Positions 8,223-16,902 of a stretch of 64,000 nt of DNA are shown piece after piece. The notes below the pieces were generated by a model. The model was given only the letters and a program-made list of their open reading frames with translations, searched no databases and was not told where the DNA came from. Position 1 is the first letter of the stretch. Every line of letters starts with the position of its first letter. A program made the position numbers and the translations under genes. Source of the DNA: Allobosea robiniae (GTDB taxonomy: Bacteria > Pseudomonadota > Alphaproteobacteria > Rhizobiales > Beijerinckiaceae); the NCBI RefSeq assembly GCF_900102525.1, contig NZ_FNBZ01000010.1:23214-87213 (forward strand). Direction: 5' to 3'.

Positions 8223-8935
8223 CGCTTCGCTCCGGTCCGGCGCTTGCCCGGTTTGGTACCGACATTCGTGGCCAGCGCGGCCTGAAGCGCCATGCGCGCG
8301 GCGCGGATATGGCGCCGCATCAGGATTTCCGCGAGCTCGCCGTCGCGATGGCTGATCGCCTCGGTGATCCGCATGTGCTCGCGCCAGGCCTCGCGGCCGC
8401 GGCCCGGCACGGTCGAATGCAGGCGCCGGCACAGGCGCAGGCGCGGATAGAACTGCTCGCAGAGCAGTTCGGCCAGGATCGGGTTGCCGCTGCCCTTCGC
8501 GATCCGGCGGTGGAAATCGGCCTCCGGCTCGTCCTGGAGATAGGCGCCCATCGGGTTGCGCTCGATACCGTCGCGATGCCCCCGGACCAGGGCATCGAGC
8601 GCCGCGATCTCGGTTTCGCTCATGCTCTCGGCCGCGAGGCGGGCGGCCATGCCCTCTGTCGCCTCGCGCACGTCGAGCAGGGCGAGGAACTCGGCGGCGC
8701 TCGGCTCGGCGACGCGCGCGCCCTGGTTGGCGACATAGGTGACGAGCCCGCGTTCCTGCAGCCGCCGGATGGCTTCGCGGACCGGTGCGCGGCTGACACC
8801 GAAGCGGCGGGCGATGGCCGGTTCGCTCAGTTTCTCGCCGGGCGCGATCTCCCCGGAAATGATGGCCGAGGAGAGATCGTCGTAGAGTTTTACGGTGACG
8901 CCCACGCTCGCGGGGGGCGGTGTCTCGGCCAGCAT
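8219..8935 (-). CDS. GntR-family transcriptional regulator, FCD subfamily
   Basis: DNA-binding regulator of 238 residues. The winged helix-turn-helix is at about residues 19-75 (SEPAIARRFGVSRAPVREAI) and the all-helical FCD ligand domain at about 85-215, with acidic and histidine residues (DFHRRIAKGSGNP) that normally hold a metal and an organic acid. FCD-GntR proteins usually repress catabolic and transport operons for organic acids. It is convergent with and adjacent to the prp/tct cluster, making it the likely regulator of the palindromes at 2383-2458 (inference). Confidence 0.93.
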   Translation of the reverse strand: MLAETPPPASVGVTVKLYDDLSSAIISGEIAPGEKLSEPAIARRFGVSRAPVREAIRRLQERGLVTYVANQGARVAEPSAAEFLALLDVREATEGMAARLAAESMSETEIAALDALVRGHRDGIERNPMGAYLQDEPEADFHRRIAKGSGNPILAELLCEQFYPRLRLCRRLHSTVPGRGREAWREHMRITEAISHRDGELAEILMRRHIRAARMALQAALATNVGTKPGKRRTGAKR

Positions 8936-9057
8936 CGAGCGGGTGCCTATCTGCTTCTGATCACGGCAGCATAGAGCATTTCCGTTTCCGATGGGTACCG
9001 GAGGTGCCGGCGAATTCGGTGGTCATGCGCGGCCTTCATCGAAGGTTGCCGTATTCC

Positions 9058-9079
9058 ATCAACCCTGAATTCGGTTGAT
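9058..9079. promoter_or_regulatory. inverted repeat ATCAACC-N8-GGTTGAT upstream of the cyclo-ligase gene
   Basis: Perfect 7-bp arms around CTGAATTC lie in the 263-base gap between divergent gntR and the cyclo-ligase-like gene. It could be an operator for either gene or a small RNA hairpin. No other copy was noticed. The rest of the gap shows nothing I recognise. Confidence 0.35.
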
Positions 9080-9198
9080 TGCATGACCTGTCTGCGCAGA
9101 ATGCTCATGCGCCGCGGCTCCGATGTCCGGACCTTCGCGCGTCGCCTCGCTCGCGCCGAGGGTGGCTGGCGCGTCGTGGCGACGGAGGCCGGAAACCG

Positions 9199-9936
9199 AT
9201 GGGCAAGGGCGACGACGATCTGAATGACTATGCCTCGCCGGCCTGCCTGCTGCATGAGGTCGATCCGGCCTATTCCGGGCTGACGCCGCCGTCGCGAAAT
9301 GTCGGGCAGAACCTGCCCGAGCCGAGCCTGATGGAATGGCGGCGGTCCGAGCGAGCGCGCATGATTGCAGCCCGCCTGGCGATGTCGGCGCGCACGCGAA
9401 ACGCGCTTGCGCGTCGGATCGCCGGTCATCTCGACGCGCTGATCGGCGATCCCGCCGGCGTCCTCGTCAGCGGTTACTGGCCGTTTCGCGGCGAGCCGGA
9501 CCTGCGCGACTGGTTCCGCGATCTGCGCGAGCGCCGCGGTCTGGCCGCCTTGCCGGTCGTGGTCGAGCGCGGCAAGCCGCTGCTGTTCCGGCTCTGGCGC
9601 AAGGGCGAGCGTCTGGAGCGCGGCGTCTGGAACATCCCGGTGCCGGCCGCGGGCGAACCGGTCTTCCCGCGGATCGTGATCGCGCCCCTGGTCGGCTTCG
9701 ATGCGCAGGGCTACCGGCTGGGCTATGGCGGCGGCTTCTTCGACCGCACGCTGGCGGCGCTGCCGTCCTCCACGATCGCGGTCGGGGTCGGCTACGAGAT
9801 GGCGGAGATGCCGACGATCCACCCGCATGGCTTCGACATCCCGATGCGCCATATCGTGACGGAAAACGGCATCAGGTCCCACGGCGGAAAGCGGGATCGA
9901 GAGCGTCCGTTTGACGCCGGCCCGATCTCCCCATAA
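9199..9936 (+). CDS. 5-formyltetrahydrofolate cyclo-ligase family protein
   Basis: Belongs to the family that converts 5-formyl-THF to 5,10-methenyl-THF using ATP. The C-terminal signature GYGGGFFDRTLA is at about residues 175-186. Other family features are the basic stretch MEWRRSERARMIAARLAMSA near 45 and SGYWPFRGEPD near 91. The ATG at 9199 follows GGAGGCCGG and starts an N-terminal extension (DLNDYASPACLLHEVDPAY) that I associate with alphaproteobacterial members. The frame is open 40 codons further up but without a good start. It is 245 residues long and single-gene, followed by the cobalamin riboswitch. Whether it is the housekeeping enzyme or a paralogue is not clear. Confidence 0.85.
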   Translation: MGKGDDDLNDYASPACLLHEVDPAYSGLTPPSRNVGQNLPEPSLMEWRRSERARMIAARLAMSARTRNALARRIAGHLDALIGDPAGVLVSGYWPFRGEPDLRDWFRDLRERRGLAALPVVVERGKPLLFRLWRKGERLERGVWNIPVPAAGEPVFPRIVIAPLVGFDAQGYRLGYGGGFFDRTLAALPSSTIAVGVGYEMAEMPTIHPHGFDIPMRHIVTENGIRSHGGKRDRERPFDAGPISP

Positions 9937-9947
9937 GCCTGAGCGCG

Positions 9948-10120
9948 ACGGTTCCCTCACGGGATCAAAAGGGAACGCGGTGCGGGTGGCGAGCCACCCC
10001 ATGCCGCGGCTGCCCCCGCAACTGTAAGCGGCGAGCCTTTCGCCATACGCCACTGGGGCCTCGGACCTGGGAAGGCGGCGAAAGGCAACGACCCGCGAGC
10101 CAGGAGACCTGCCGTCAGCC
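9948..10120 (+). ncRNA. cobalamin (adenosylcobalamin) riboswitch
   Basis: The 316-base gap before btuB contains the conserved pieces of the B12 element in order: a GGTTCCC/GGGAAC pairing with GGTGC (9950-9983), the GCCGCGGCTGCCCCCGCAACTGTAAGCGG core around 10003-10031 (written here as core positions; key bases CCCCGCAACTGTAA), CCACTG near 10050, GGGAAGGC near 10069, and the B12 box GCCAGGAGACCTGCC at 10099-10113. Such switches shut off the downstream gene when cobalamin is bound. The position fits control of btuB-btuF-btuC-btuD. Confidence 0.95.
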
Positions 10121-10252
10121 GTGGTCACACGCGGACACGTTCGGCCGGGGTGCGCCGATCGCTGATTCGACCGTTCGCCGTCTTTCGCACGGCAGATGGG
10201 AGATCGCGTTCGCGGTGACGTGCCACTGACGTCAACGCCCGAGGTCTCCATC

Positions 10253-12199
10253 GTGAAATTCTTCCTTCCGGCCGCCGGACGCGGCCGCCTGCTGCTCTCC
10301 GTGTCCTATCTGACCATTGCTGGTGCTGCAGCCCCGGCTTTCGCCCAGAACGCTCCCGCCACGATGGCGCTCGACGAGATCGTCGTCAGCGCCACGGGAA
10401 CGCCGACGCCTGCCCGCGAAGTCGCGAGCGCCGTCACCGTCATCACCGCCAGGGATATCGAACAGCAGCAGCGCCGCACCTTGCCGCAGGCGCTGGCCGC
10501 GGTGCCCGGCCTCAATATCGTGCAGACCGGTGGGCCGGGCGGCCTGACCTCGGTTTTCATGCGCGGCACCAACTCGAACCACGTCAAGGTGCTGATCGAC
10601 GGCATCGAGGCCAACGACCCTTCAGCCCCGAACCGCTCCTTCGATTTCGGCTCGATGCTGACCGAGGATATCGAGCGCATCGAAGTTTTGCGCGGCCCCC
10701 AGAGCGGTCTCTATGGCGCGAATGCGCTGGGCGGCGTGATCTCCGTCACCACGAAGCGCGGCGAGGGACCACCGAAGATGACGGCGCGCGTGGAAGGCGG
10801 CTCGCATGGCAGCTTCAACCAGTCCCTCGGCTTCAGCGGGGGCGATGCGCGCTTCAACTACGCCTTCAATGCCAGCCATTTCCGGGCCGATGGCACCGAG
10901 GCGACGCCGCCGAACCTCATGCCGCCCGGCCGCCGGACCAATCCGAACATCTTCGACAATTACAGCTATTCCGGCCGCCTCGGCTTCGCGCTCACCGACA
11001 CGCTGACGCTGAACTGGGTCGGCCGCTATCAGGACGGCCAGTTGCGCTATACCGGCGATACTGGCTTCCCGAGCAAGCCCTCGCCCTATCGTTCCCTGCA
11101 GAATTACGCGCAGGCCTTCACCCGCGGCGAGGTGGTCTGGGACCCGTTGGGCGGGCGCTTCGTCAACACCTTCGGCGTCTCCTACTCACGGCAGGATAGG
11201 GGGACGCGCACGGCTTCTGCGGTAACCGGCCTGCTCGGCCTGCCCAATCAGAGCCTCGGCGAGCGCACCAAGCTCGACTGGCGCGGCAATCTCGAGATCA
11301 CCAAGGGGCACAACCTGATCATGGGCCTGCAATATGAGCGCGAGCGTCTGGACACGACGAGCCTCATCGCCTCGAACGGCAACAAGGCCGCCTGGCTCGA
11401 ATACCAGGGCAATATCGAGGATCGCTATTTCCTGGCGGCCAATATCCGCCGCGACCATGACGACAGCTATGGCGGCCATACGACGTACCGCATCGCGCCG
11501 GCTGTCATCATTCCCGGCACGGAAACCAAGCTGAAGGCGAGCTACGGCACCGGCTTCAAGGCGCCGACGCTGAGCGAGCTCTTCATCGATTACCGCCCCG
11601 GCTACAACTTCTTCGGCAATCCGAACCTGAAGCCGGAGGAAAGCCGCGGCTGGGATATCGGCTTCGAGCAGCCGCTCTTCGACAAGTGCCTGCAATTCGG
11701 CGCGAGCTGGTTCCAGAACGACATCGACAACCTGATCGTTACCAATGTCACGCGCGATTCCTACGCCAATATCGGCAAGGCCAGAACGAAGGGCGTCGAG
11801 GCCTTCGCCGCGCTGGAAATCTCGCCCCAGTTCCGCATTCGCGCCGACTATACCTTCACCCTCGCCAGGGACGAGATCGCCCGGCAGGAACTGTTGCGCC
11901 GGCCGCGCCACAAGGCGAGCGCGACCGCGACCTGGACGCCGACCGACAGGCTCAGCCTCTCGGCGACGCTGATCCATATCGGCTCCTGGGTCGACGGCAA
12001 CCGCGACTTCTCGGTCCCGCGCATGCGCGCGAAGGGGGCGACGCTGGTCAACCTCGCCGCTGAGTACAAGGCGACCGACAAGGTGACGGTGTTCGGGCGG
12101 GTCGATAACCTCTTCGACAAGCGTTGGGAGAATCCGGTCGGCTTCCTCGTGCCGGGCCTCGGCGTCTTCGGCGGTATCAAGGTGGCCATCGGCGGATGA
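10253..12199 (+). CDS. btuB: TonB-dependent vitamin B12 receptor BtuB
   Basis: Outer-membrane receptor for cobalamin, 648 residues from a GTG at 10253 that follows GAGG by eight bases. The frame extends 19 codons further up with no good start. A signal peptide ends at PAFAQ (about residue 31). The plug domain follows with the TonB-box-like DEIVVSAT, the SVFMRGTNSNHVKVLIDGIE region and RIEVLRGPQSGLYGANALGG near 155. A 22-strand barrel then ends in a final beta strand. The cobalamin riboswitch upstream and the btuFCD genes downstream support the substrate. Its stop overlaps the btuF start (ATGA). Confidence 0.94.
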   Translation: MKFFLPAAGRGRLLLSVSYLTIAGAAAPAFAQNAPATMALDEIVVSATGTPTPAREVASAVTVITARDIEQQQRRTLPQALAAVPGLNIVQTGGPGGLTSVFMRGTNSNHVKVLIDGIEANDPSAPNRSFDFGSMLTEDIERIEVLRGPQSGLYGANALGGVISVTTKRGEGPPKMTARVEGGSHGSFNQSLGFSGGDARFNYAFNASHFRADGTEATPPNLMPPGRRTNPNIFDNYSYSGRLGFALTDTLTLNWVGRYQDGQLRYTGDTGFPSKPSPYRSLQNYAQAFTRGEVVWDPLGGRFVNTFGVSYSRQDRGTRTASAVTGLLGLPNQSLGERTKLDWRGNLEITKGHNLIMGLQYERERLDTTSLIASNGNKAAWLEYQGNIEDRYFLAANIRRDHDDSYGGHTTYRIAPAVIIPGTETKLKASYGTGFKAPTLSELFIDYRPGYNFFGNPNLKPEESRGWDIGFEQPLFDKCLQFGASWFQNDIDNLIVTNVTRDSYANIGKARTKGVEAFAALEISPQFRIRADYTFTLARDEIARQELLRRPRHKASATATWTPTDRLSLSATLIHIGSWVDGNRDFSVPRMRAKGATLVNLAAEYKATDKVTVFGRVDNLFDKRWENPVGFLVPGLGVFGGIKVAIGG

Positions 12200-13056
12200 A
12201 CCGGCCTCTCGTCCTGCGTCGTCTATGCGGCGTGTGCCTCCTGTCCATCGCGCTCTGGGGCGCGGTGGTATCGGCCGCATCTGCGGTCGAGCGCCCGGCC
12301 CGCATCGTTTCGCTCAATATGTGCACGGACGAGCTCGTCCTGCGCCTGGCCGATCCCGATCGCATCGCTTCGGTGACATGGCTGTCGCAGGACCCGCGCA
12401 ACGCCAACATGGCGGATGCCGCCCGCCTGATACCGGCCAATCACGGGCTTGCCGAGGAAGTCTTGGGCTTTCACCCCGATCTCGTCGTCGCCGGCGCCTA
12501 TACGACGCGCGCCACGGTTTCGCTGCTCGGGCGGGTCGGCATCGCCGCGCGGGAATTCGGCGTTCCCCGCAATCTCGCGGAGATGAAGGCGCAGATCACC
12601 GAGATGGCCGATGTTCTCGGCGAGCCCGCCCGCGGGCAGGCCTTGCTCGCCGAGATCGAGCGGCGCCTCGAAGCTCTGGCCGCCCGTCGCGTCGACAGGC
12701 CATTGCGGGCGATCGTGCTCCGTCCCAGCGGCTTCACGGTCGGTCGCGGCTCGCTCGTCGACGAGATCCTGACCCGCGCGGGCCTCGTCAATATCGCAGC
12801 CGAGCTGGGCGTCGAGAGCTATGGCCAGATCGCGCTCGAAACCGTGGCGCTCGGCGGTGCCGAAATCCTGATCCTGAACGAGACGCCGGACGGCCCGCCG
12901 TCTCTGGCGCACGAGATCCTGCACCATCCGGTGATCGACCGGCTTGGCGACCGGCTGAAGCTCGTCGCCCTGCCGTCGCGGCTCTGGACTTGCGCCGGCC
13001 CGAGCGTGCTCGACGCGATCGAATTGCTGGTGCGTGCCGTGGAGGAGAAGCCATGA
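12196..13056 (+). CDS. btuF: cobalamin ABC transporter periplasmic binding protein
   Basis: Periplasmic B12-binding protein of the helical-backbone (cluster A-II) type, 286 residues. A signal peptide (to about residue 32, VVSAASAVE) leads into the RIVSLNMCTDELVLRLADPDR region, where the Asn-Met-Cys-Thr-Asp segment is characteristic of BtuF-like proteins. It lacks a lipobox. The ATG overlaps the btuB stop, and its own stop overlaps the permease start (ATGA), so the set is translationally coupled. Substrate is assigned from the riboswitch and neighbours, since siderophore-binding proteins share the fold. Confidence 0.9.
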   Translation: MNRPLVLRRLCGVCLLSIALWGAVVSAASAVERPARIVSLNMCTDELVLRLADPDRIASVTWLSQDPRNANMADAARLIPANHGLAEEVLGFHPDLVVAGAYTTRATVSLLGRVGIAAREFGVPRNLAEMKAQITEMADVLGEPARGQALLAEIERRLEALAARRVDRPLRAIVLRPSGFTVGRGSLVDEILTRAGLVNIAAELGVESYGQIALETVALGGAEILILNETPDGPPSLAHEILHHPVIDRLGDRLKLVALPSRLWTCAGPSVLDAIELLVRAVEEKP

Positions 13057-14066
13057 CGCCGGACGCTTCGCCCGGCATCAGGCCGGCCCCGCTGCTGGGA
13101 TTGCTTGCCTTCGCTACTCTGGCGATGACCGCGATCTCCATGGCCGTCGGCTACGCGCCATTGGCGCTCGGCCTGGCGGTGACGGACCTCCTCGCGGGGC
13201 AAAAGAGCCTGCCGGCGCTCGTGCTCTATGAACTGCGCCTGCCGCGCGCCCTGCTTGGCGCCCTCGTCGGTTTCAGCCTCGGCATGGCCGGCGCGGCGAT
13301 GCAGGGGTTGTTGCGCAATCCGCTGGCCGAGCCGGGCGTGATCGGCATCTCCAGTGCGGCGGCCTTCGGTGCCGTCCTCGTCTTCTATAGCGGGCTCTCC
13401 GCCAGCCTTGCGCTCGCTCTGCCGCTCGGAGGGATCGCGGGCGCGCTGCTGGCAACCGTGATCCTCTTCATCCTGCTCGGCCGTGGCGCCAGCACGACCA
13501 CGCTGATCCTGGCCGGCGTGGCGCTCAACAGCTTCGCTGGCGCGGCGACGGCGCTCGCGCTCAATCTCGCACCGAACCCTTATGCAGCGCTGGAGATCGT
13601 GTTCTGGTTGATGGGCTCGCTGGTCGACCGGAGCATGAACCATGTCGCCCTCGTCCTGCCCCTGATGTTGCTCGGCTGGGCCCTGATCGTCTCGACGGCG
13701 CCCGCCCTCGATGCGCTCAGCCTCGGCGAGGATACAGCCGCGAGCCTCGGCTTCGACCTTGCCTGGCTGCGCGCGCGCTTGATCGGCGGGGCGGCACTCG
13801 CGGTCGGCAGCGCGGTCGCCGTGACGGGCGCGATCGGCTTCGTCGGCCTCGTCGTGCCGCATCTATTGCGCCCGCTGGTCGGGCACCGGCCGGGCAGATT
13901 GCTCATCGCCAGCGGTTTCGGTGGCGCCATCCTCGTGCTCGCTGCCGATATCGGCGTCCGGCTCATGCCGGTCCGGCCGGAATTGAAGCTCGGCGTGGTC
14001 ACCGCGCTGATCGGCGCGCCCTTCCTCTTCGCGCTGGTCCAGCGCCTGCGCCGGGAGGCCTTGTGA
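13053..14066 (+). CDS. btuC: cobalamin ABC transporter permease (FecCD/BtuC family)
   Basis: Inner-membrane permease of 337 residues with about ten hydrophobic helices. The FecCD-family stretch LRLPRALLGALVGFSLGMAG lies near residue 53. The sequences LRNPLAEPGVIGISSAAAFG near 89 and GFVGLVVPHLLRPLVGH near 263 are family hallmarks, the latter contacting the ATPase. Start is the ATG at 13053 overlapping the btuF stop; a long open frame upstream in the same phase is a shadow of btuF. Confidence 0.94.
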   Translation: MTPDASPGIRPAPLLGLLAFATLAMTAISMAVGYAPLALGLAVTDLLAGQKSLPALVLYELRLPRALLGALVGFSLGMAGAAMQGLLRNPLAEPGVIGISSAAAFGAVLVFYSGLSASLALALPLGGIAGALLATVILFILLGRGASTTTLILAGVALNSFAGAATALALNLAPNPYAALEIVFWLMGSLVDRSMNHVALVLPLMLLGWALIVSTAPALDALSLGEDTAASLGFDLAWLRARLIGGAALAVGSAVAVTGAIGFVGLVVPHLLRPLVGHRPGRLLIASGFGGAILVLAADIGVRLMPVRPELKLGVVTALIGAPFLFALVQRLRREAL

Positions 14067-14854
14067 TGGCGATCACGGCTTCCCGCATCACGGTTTCACT
14101 CGGCGGCAAGCCGATCCTGCACGATGTCGATGCCCAGATCCGGCCGGGAGAGGTGCTTGGCCTGATCGGTCCCAACGGCGCCGGCAAGACGACCTTGCTG
14201 CGGGTCCTGGCGGCGCTGCTCACGCCAGACTGTGGCGGCGTCGATTATGACGGCGCCTCGGCGCGCGCGCTGGGACGAGCGGCACTGGCGCGGCGCATCG
14301 CTTTTCTGGCCCAAGGCGGTGAGGCGCAGGGGGCGCTCTCCGTCGAGGCCTTGGTCGGGCTCGGCCGTTTGCCGCATCGCCGCCCCTTCGCCGAAGCTGG
14401 CGAGGTTGACCGGCAGGCGGTCACGCGGGCGCTGGCGCTCTGTGACGTCACCGGTTTCGCTGCTCGCGCGGTCGGCACGCTCTCGGGCGGCGAGCGCCGC
14501 CGCGTCCTGCTGGCGCGGGCGCTCGCGGTGGAGGCGTCTTATCTCCTCGCGGACGAGCCTCTGGCAGGGCTCGACCCTCAGCACCAGCTCGACACCTTGC
14601 AACTGCTGCGCAGGATCAGCCGTGAGGGCACCGGAGTGGTCGTCGTGCTGCACGATCTGACGCTCGCGGGCCGCTTCTGCGACCGGCTCCTGCTGCTCGA
14701 TCACGGTCGCCGGGTCGCCGACGGAGCGCCGGCGGACGTCCTCGACGATGATCGGCTCGCACAGGTCTTCGGCATTCACGCCTTGCGCAGCTCCCAGGCC
14801 GGCGAGTCCTTCCTGCTGCCCTGGCGGACGCTCAACAATGAAAATGCGCCCTGA
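14066..14854 (+). CDS. btuD: cobalamin ABC transporter ATP-binding protein
   Basis: ATPase of the B12 importer, 262 residues. Walker A GPNGAGKTT is at 35-43, the ABC signature LSGGE at 139-143, Walker B LLADEP at 160-165 and the switch histidine in VVLHDLTLA near 195. The ATG at 14066 shares one base with the btuC stop and follows GGGAGG by eight bases; a GTG at 14063 is also in frame. It completes the riboswitch-btuBFCD unit. No cobalamin biosynthesis gene is present nearby, so this locus serves uptake only. Confidence 0.94.
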   Translation: MAITASRITVSLGGKPILHDVDAQIRPGEVLGLIGPNGAGKTTLLRVLAALLTPDCGGVDYDGASARALGRAALARRIAFLAQGGEAQGALSVEALVGLGRLPHRRPFAEAGEVDRQAVTRALALCDVTGFAARAVGTLSGGERRRVLLARALAVEASYLLADEPLAGLDPQHQLDTLQLLRRISREGTGVVVVLHDLTLAGRFCDRLLLLDHGRRVADGAPADVLDDDRLAQVFGIHALRSSQAGESFLLPWRTLNNENAP

Positions 14855-14927
14855 AGGGTGCCGATATCGACAGGACTCCAAACAGGCGCTACCTCCACTG
14901 CACGGCTAACGGGGGCGGGACCGGGGA

Positions 14928-15566
14928 ATGCGTGGGGCAGGGGCAGGACTGGCTGGCGCGCTCATTCTCTTCTTCGCCCGCTTCATCACGGCCGTGCGCG
15001 GCCGTTGGGCGGGCGTCGAACCCACCGACGAGCAGCGGATCTACTTCGCCAACCATGCCAGCCATGGCGATTTCGTCCTGATCTGGACCGTGCTGCCGCG
15101 GCGCATGCGCTTCACGACCCGGCCGGTCGCCGGGAGCGACTACTGGCTGAAAGGCAGGTTGCGACGCTTCATCGGGTGCGACGTCTTCAATGCCGTGCTG
15201 ATCGATCGCGATCGCGGCAGCCGCACGAGCGACCCGGTCGCGCAGATGACCGAGGCGCTCGACGCCGGCTCCTCGCTGATCGTCTTCCCGGAAGGCACGC
15301 GCAACACCACCGATGCCCGCCTGCTGCCGTTCAAGAGCGGCCTGTTCCATCTGGCGCGGGCGCGGCCGGGCGTGGCGCTCGTGCCGGCCTGGATCGACAA
15401 TCTCAACCGCGTCATGCCCAAGGGCGAATTCGTGCCGATCCCGCTGATCTGCACCGTCACCTTCGGCGCGCCGCTGCGCCTCACTGAGGGCGAGACCAAG
15501 CAGGATTTCCTGGCGCGGGCCGAAGCCGCTTTGCTCGCCCTGTCCCCGAAGGCGAACGCGTCATGA
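14928..15566 (+). CDS. lysophospholipid acyltransferase (PlsC-like)
   Basis: Membrane acyltransferase of the 1-acylglycerol-3-phosphate acyltransferase family, 212 residues. The catalytic NHASHGD (H-x4-D) is near residue 42 and the glycerophosphate-binding FPEGTRN near 121, after one N-terminal helix. It is the first gene of an operon with a CdsA homologue, a small membrane protein and a CDP-alcohol phosphatidyltransferase (ATGA overlap with cdsA), so the set would make phosphatidate, CDP-diacylglycerol and then a phospholipid head group. It is probably a paralogue of the housekeeping plsC. Confidence 0.9.
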   Translation: MRGAGAGLAGALILFFARFITAVRGRWAGVEPTDEQRIYFANHASHGDFVLIWTVLPRRMRFTTRPVAGSDYWLKGRLRRFIGCDVFNAVLIDRDRGSRTSDPVAQMTEALDAGSSLIVFPEGTRNTTDARLLPFKSGLFHLARARPGVALVPAWIDNLNRVMPKGEFVPIPLICTVTFGAPLRLTEGETKQDFLARAEAALLALSPKANAS

Positions 15567-16513
15567 CCATGCCACATCCCGATCTGGTGGCCGTCCTCGC
15601 CGGCATCCTCGGCGTCCTCGTCGTCGCCTCGACCATCGGCTTCGTGCTGCAGCGCAAGCTCTCGCCCGATGGCTCGAACGCCGTGGTCGAGAATCTGAAC
15701 GACCGCATCCGGGCCTGGTGGATCATGGTCGTGCTGATGGGTCTCGCCCTCATCGGCGGCAAGACCGGCGTGACGCTGCTCTTCGGCTTCTGTTCCTTCG
15801 CGGCCTTGCGCGAATTCATCACATTGACCGATACGCGGCGGGCCGACCATTGGGCGCTGGCAGCGGCCTTCTTTGTCGTGCTGCCGGTGCAGTACTACCT
15901 GATCTGGATCGAGTGGTACGGGCTCTACTCGATCTTCATCCCCGTCTACGCCTTCCTGCTGATGCCGATCATCGCCGCGGCGCGCGGCGACACCGACCAT
16001 TTCCTCGTGCGGATCGCCGAGGTGCAATGGGCGCTGATGATCTGCGTCTTCGCCACCTCGCATGTGCCGGCGCTGCTCAGCCTCGATATCGCTGGATATG
16101 AGGGGCGCAATGTCCTTCTGATCGCCTTCCTCGTCATCGTCGTGCAGATCAGCGACGTCCTGCAATATGTCTGGGGCAAGCTCATCGGCCGCACCAAGAT
16201 CGCGCCGAAGCTCTCGCCCTCGAAGACGGTCGAAGGCTTCGTCGGTGGGGCGCTCAGCGCGACCGCGGTCGGCGCCGGCCTGTCCTGGATGACGCCGTTC
16301 ACAGCCCTGCAGGCCGCCTTCCTCTCGCTGGTCATCGTCCTGCTGGGCTTCTTCGGCGGACTCGTCATGTCGGCGATCAAGCGCGACCGCGGCGTCAAGG
16401 ACTGGGGCCATCTGATCGCCGGCCATGGCGGCTTCATCGACCGGCTCGACTCGGTCGTGTTTTCCGCGCCGATCTTCTTCCATCTCGTCCGCTACGGCTG
16501 GTCGGCTGTATGA
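15563..16513 (+). CDS. phosphatidate cytidylyltransferase (CdsA family)
   Basis: Integral membrane enzyme making CDP-diacylglycerol from CTP and phosphatidate, 316 residues with about eight hydrophobic helices. The family signature is intact near the C-terminus: SPSKTVEGFVGG near 216, then KRDRGVKDWGHLIAGHGG and DRLDS near 272-295. It overlaps the preceding acyltransferase by ATGA and the next gene likewise. The arrangement with a CDP-alcohol transferase resembles the E. coli ynbA/ynbB pair (from memory), suggesting a secondary rather than housekeeping pathway. Confidence 0.93.
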   Translation: MTMPHPDLVAVLAGILGVLVVASTIGFVLQRKLSPDGSNAVVENLNDRIRAWWIMVVLMGLALIGGKTGVTLLFGFCSFAALREFITLTDTRRADHWALAAAFFVVLPVQYYLIWIEWYGLYSIFIPVYAFLLMPIIAAARGDTDHFLVRIAEVQWALMICVFATSHVPALLSLDIAGYEGRNVLLIAFLVIVVQISDVLQYVWGKLIGRTKIAPKLSPSKTVEGFVGGALSATAVGAGLSWMTPFTALQAAFLSLVIVLLGFFGGLVMSAIKRDRGVKDWGHLIAGHGGFIDRLDSVVFSAPIFFHLVRYGWSAV

Positions 16514-16899
16514 GCGGACCGCTCGCGCGCCTGATGCGGAGCAGCATCGTCCATGTCGGCTTCGCCTTCCTCGCCATGGGCAGCTGGGCCGCCTTCGCCA
16601 ACCGCGCCCATCAGATGCCCGCGCCGCTCCAGGCCGGGCTGCTGCAGGGCGCGATCTCGGCGACGATCACGCTCGTCCTGAAACGCGCGATCGAATATCT
16701 CGCCAGCCGCTTCTCGGGCCTCGCCGCCCTGCTGGCGCCACCCGTGATCGCCGGCCTCGTCTCCGCCAGCCTGCTGACGATCCTGCACACGGTCAGTGGC
16801 ACGCCCGAGATCGCGAAGACGATCGCCGTGCCGCTGACCGTCGCGACGAGCTATGCGGCGCTCTACAATTATTCGCTCTGGCGCATCCGGAAGGCCTGA
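16510..16899 (+). CDS. small membrane protein of the phospholipid operon
   Basis: A 129-residue protein I do not recognise. It has about four hydrophobic segments (near 13-28, 43-58, 67-90 and 103-120) joined by short basic loops, including KRAIEYLASR. The ATG overlaps the cdsA stop and the CDP-alcohol transferase starts three bases after its end, so it is translated as part of the unit. Possible roles are lipid flipping or a transferase subunit; the sequence gives no proof of either. Confidence 0.8.
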   Translation: MSGPLARLMRSSIVHVGFAFLAMGSWAAFANRAHQMPAPLQAGLLQGAISATITLVLKRAIEYLASRFSGLAALLAPPVIAGLVSASLLTILHTVSGTPEIAKTIAVPLTVATSYAALYNYSLWRIRKA

Positions 16900-16902
16900 A
16901 CC

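Noticed and set aside
8940..9198. Possible 6S RNA, which in alphaproteobacteria is often next to the cyclo-ligase gene
   Set aside because: I could not find the expected long, bulged hairpin with a central open-promoter-like bubble; only a short inverted repeat is seen.
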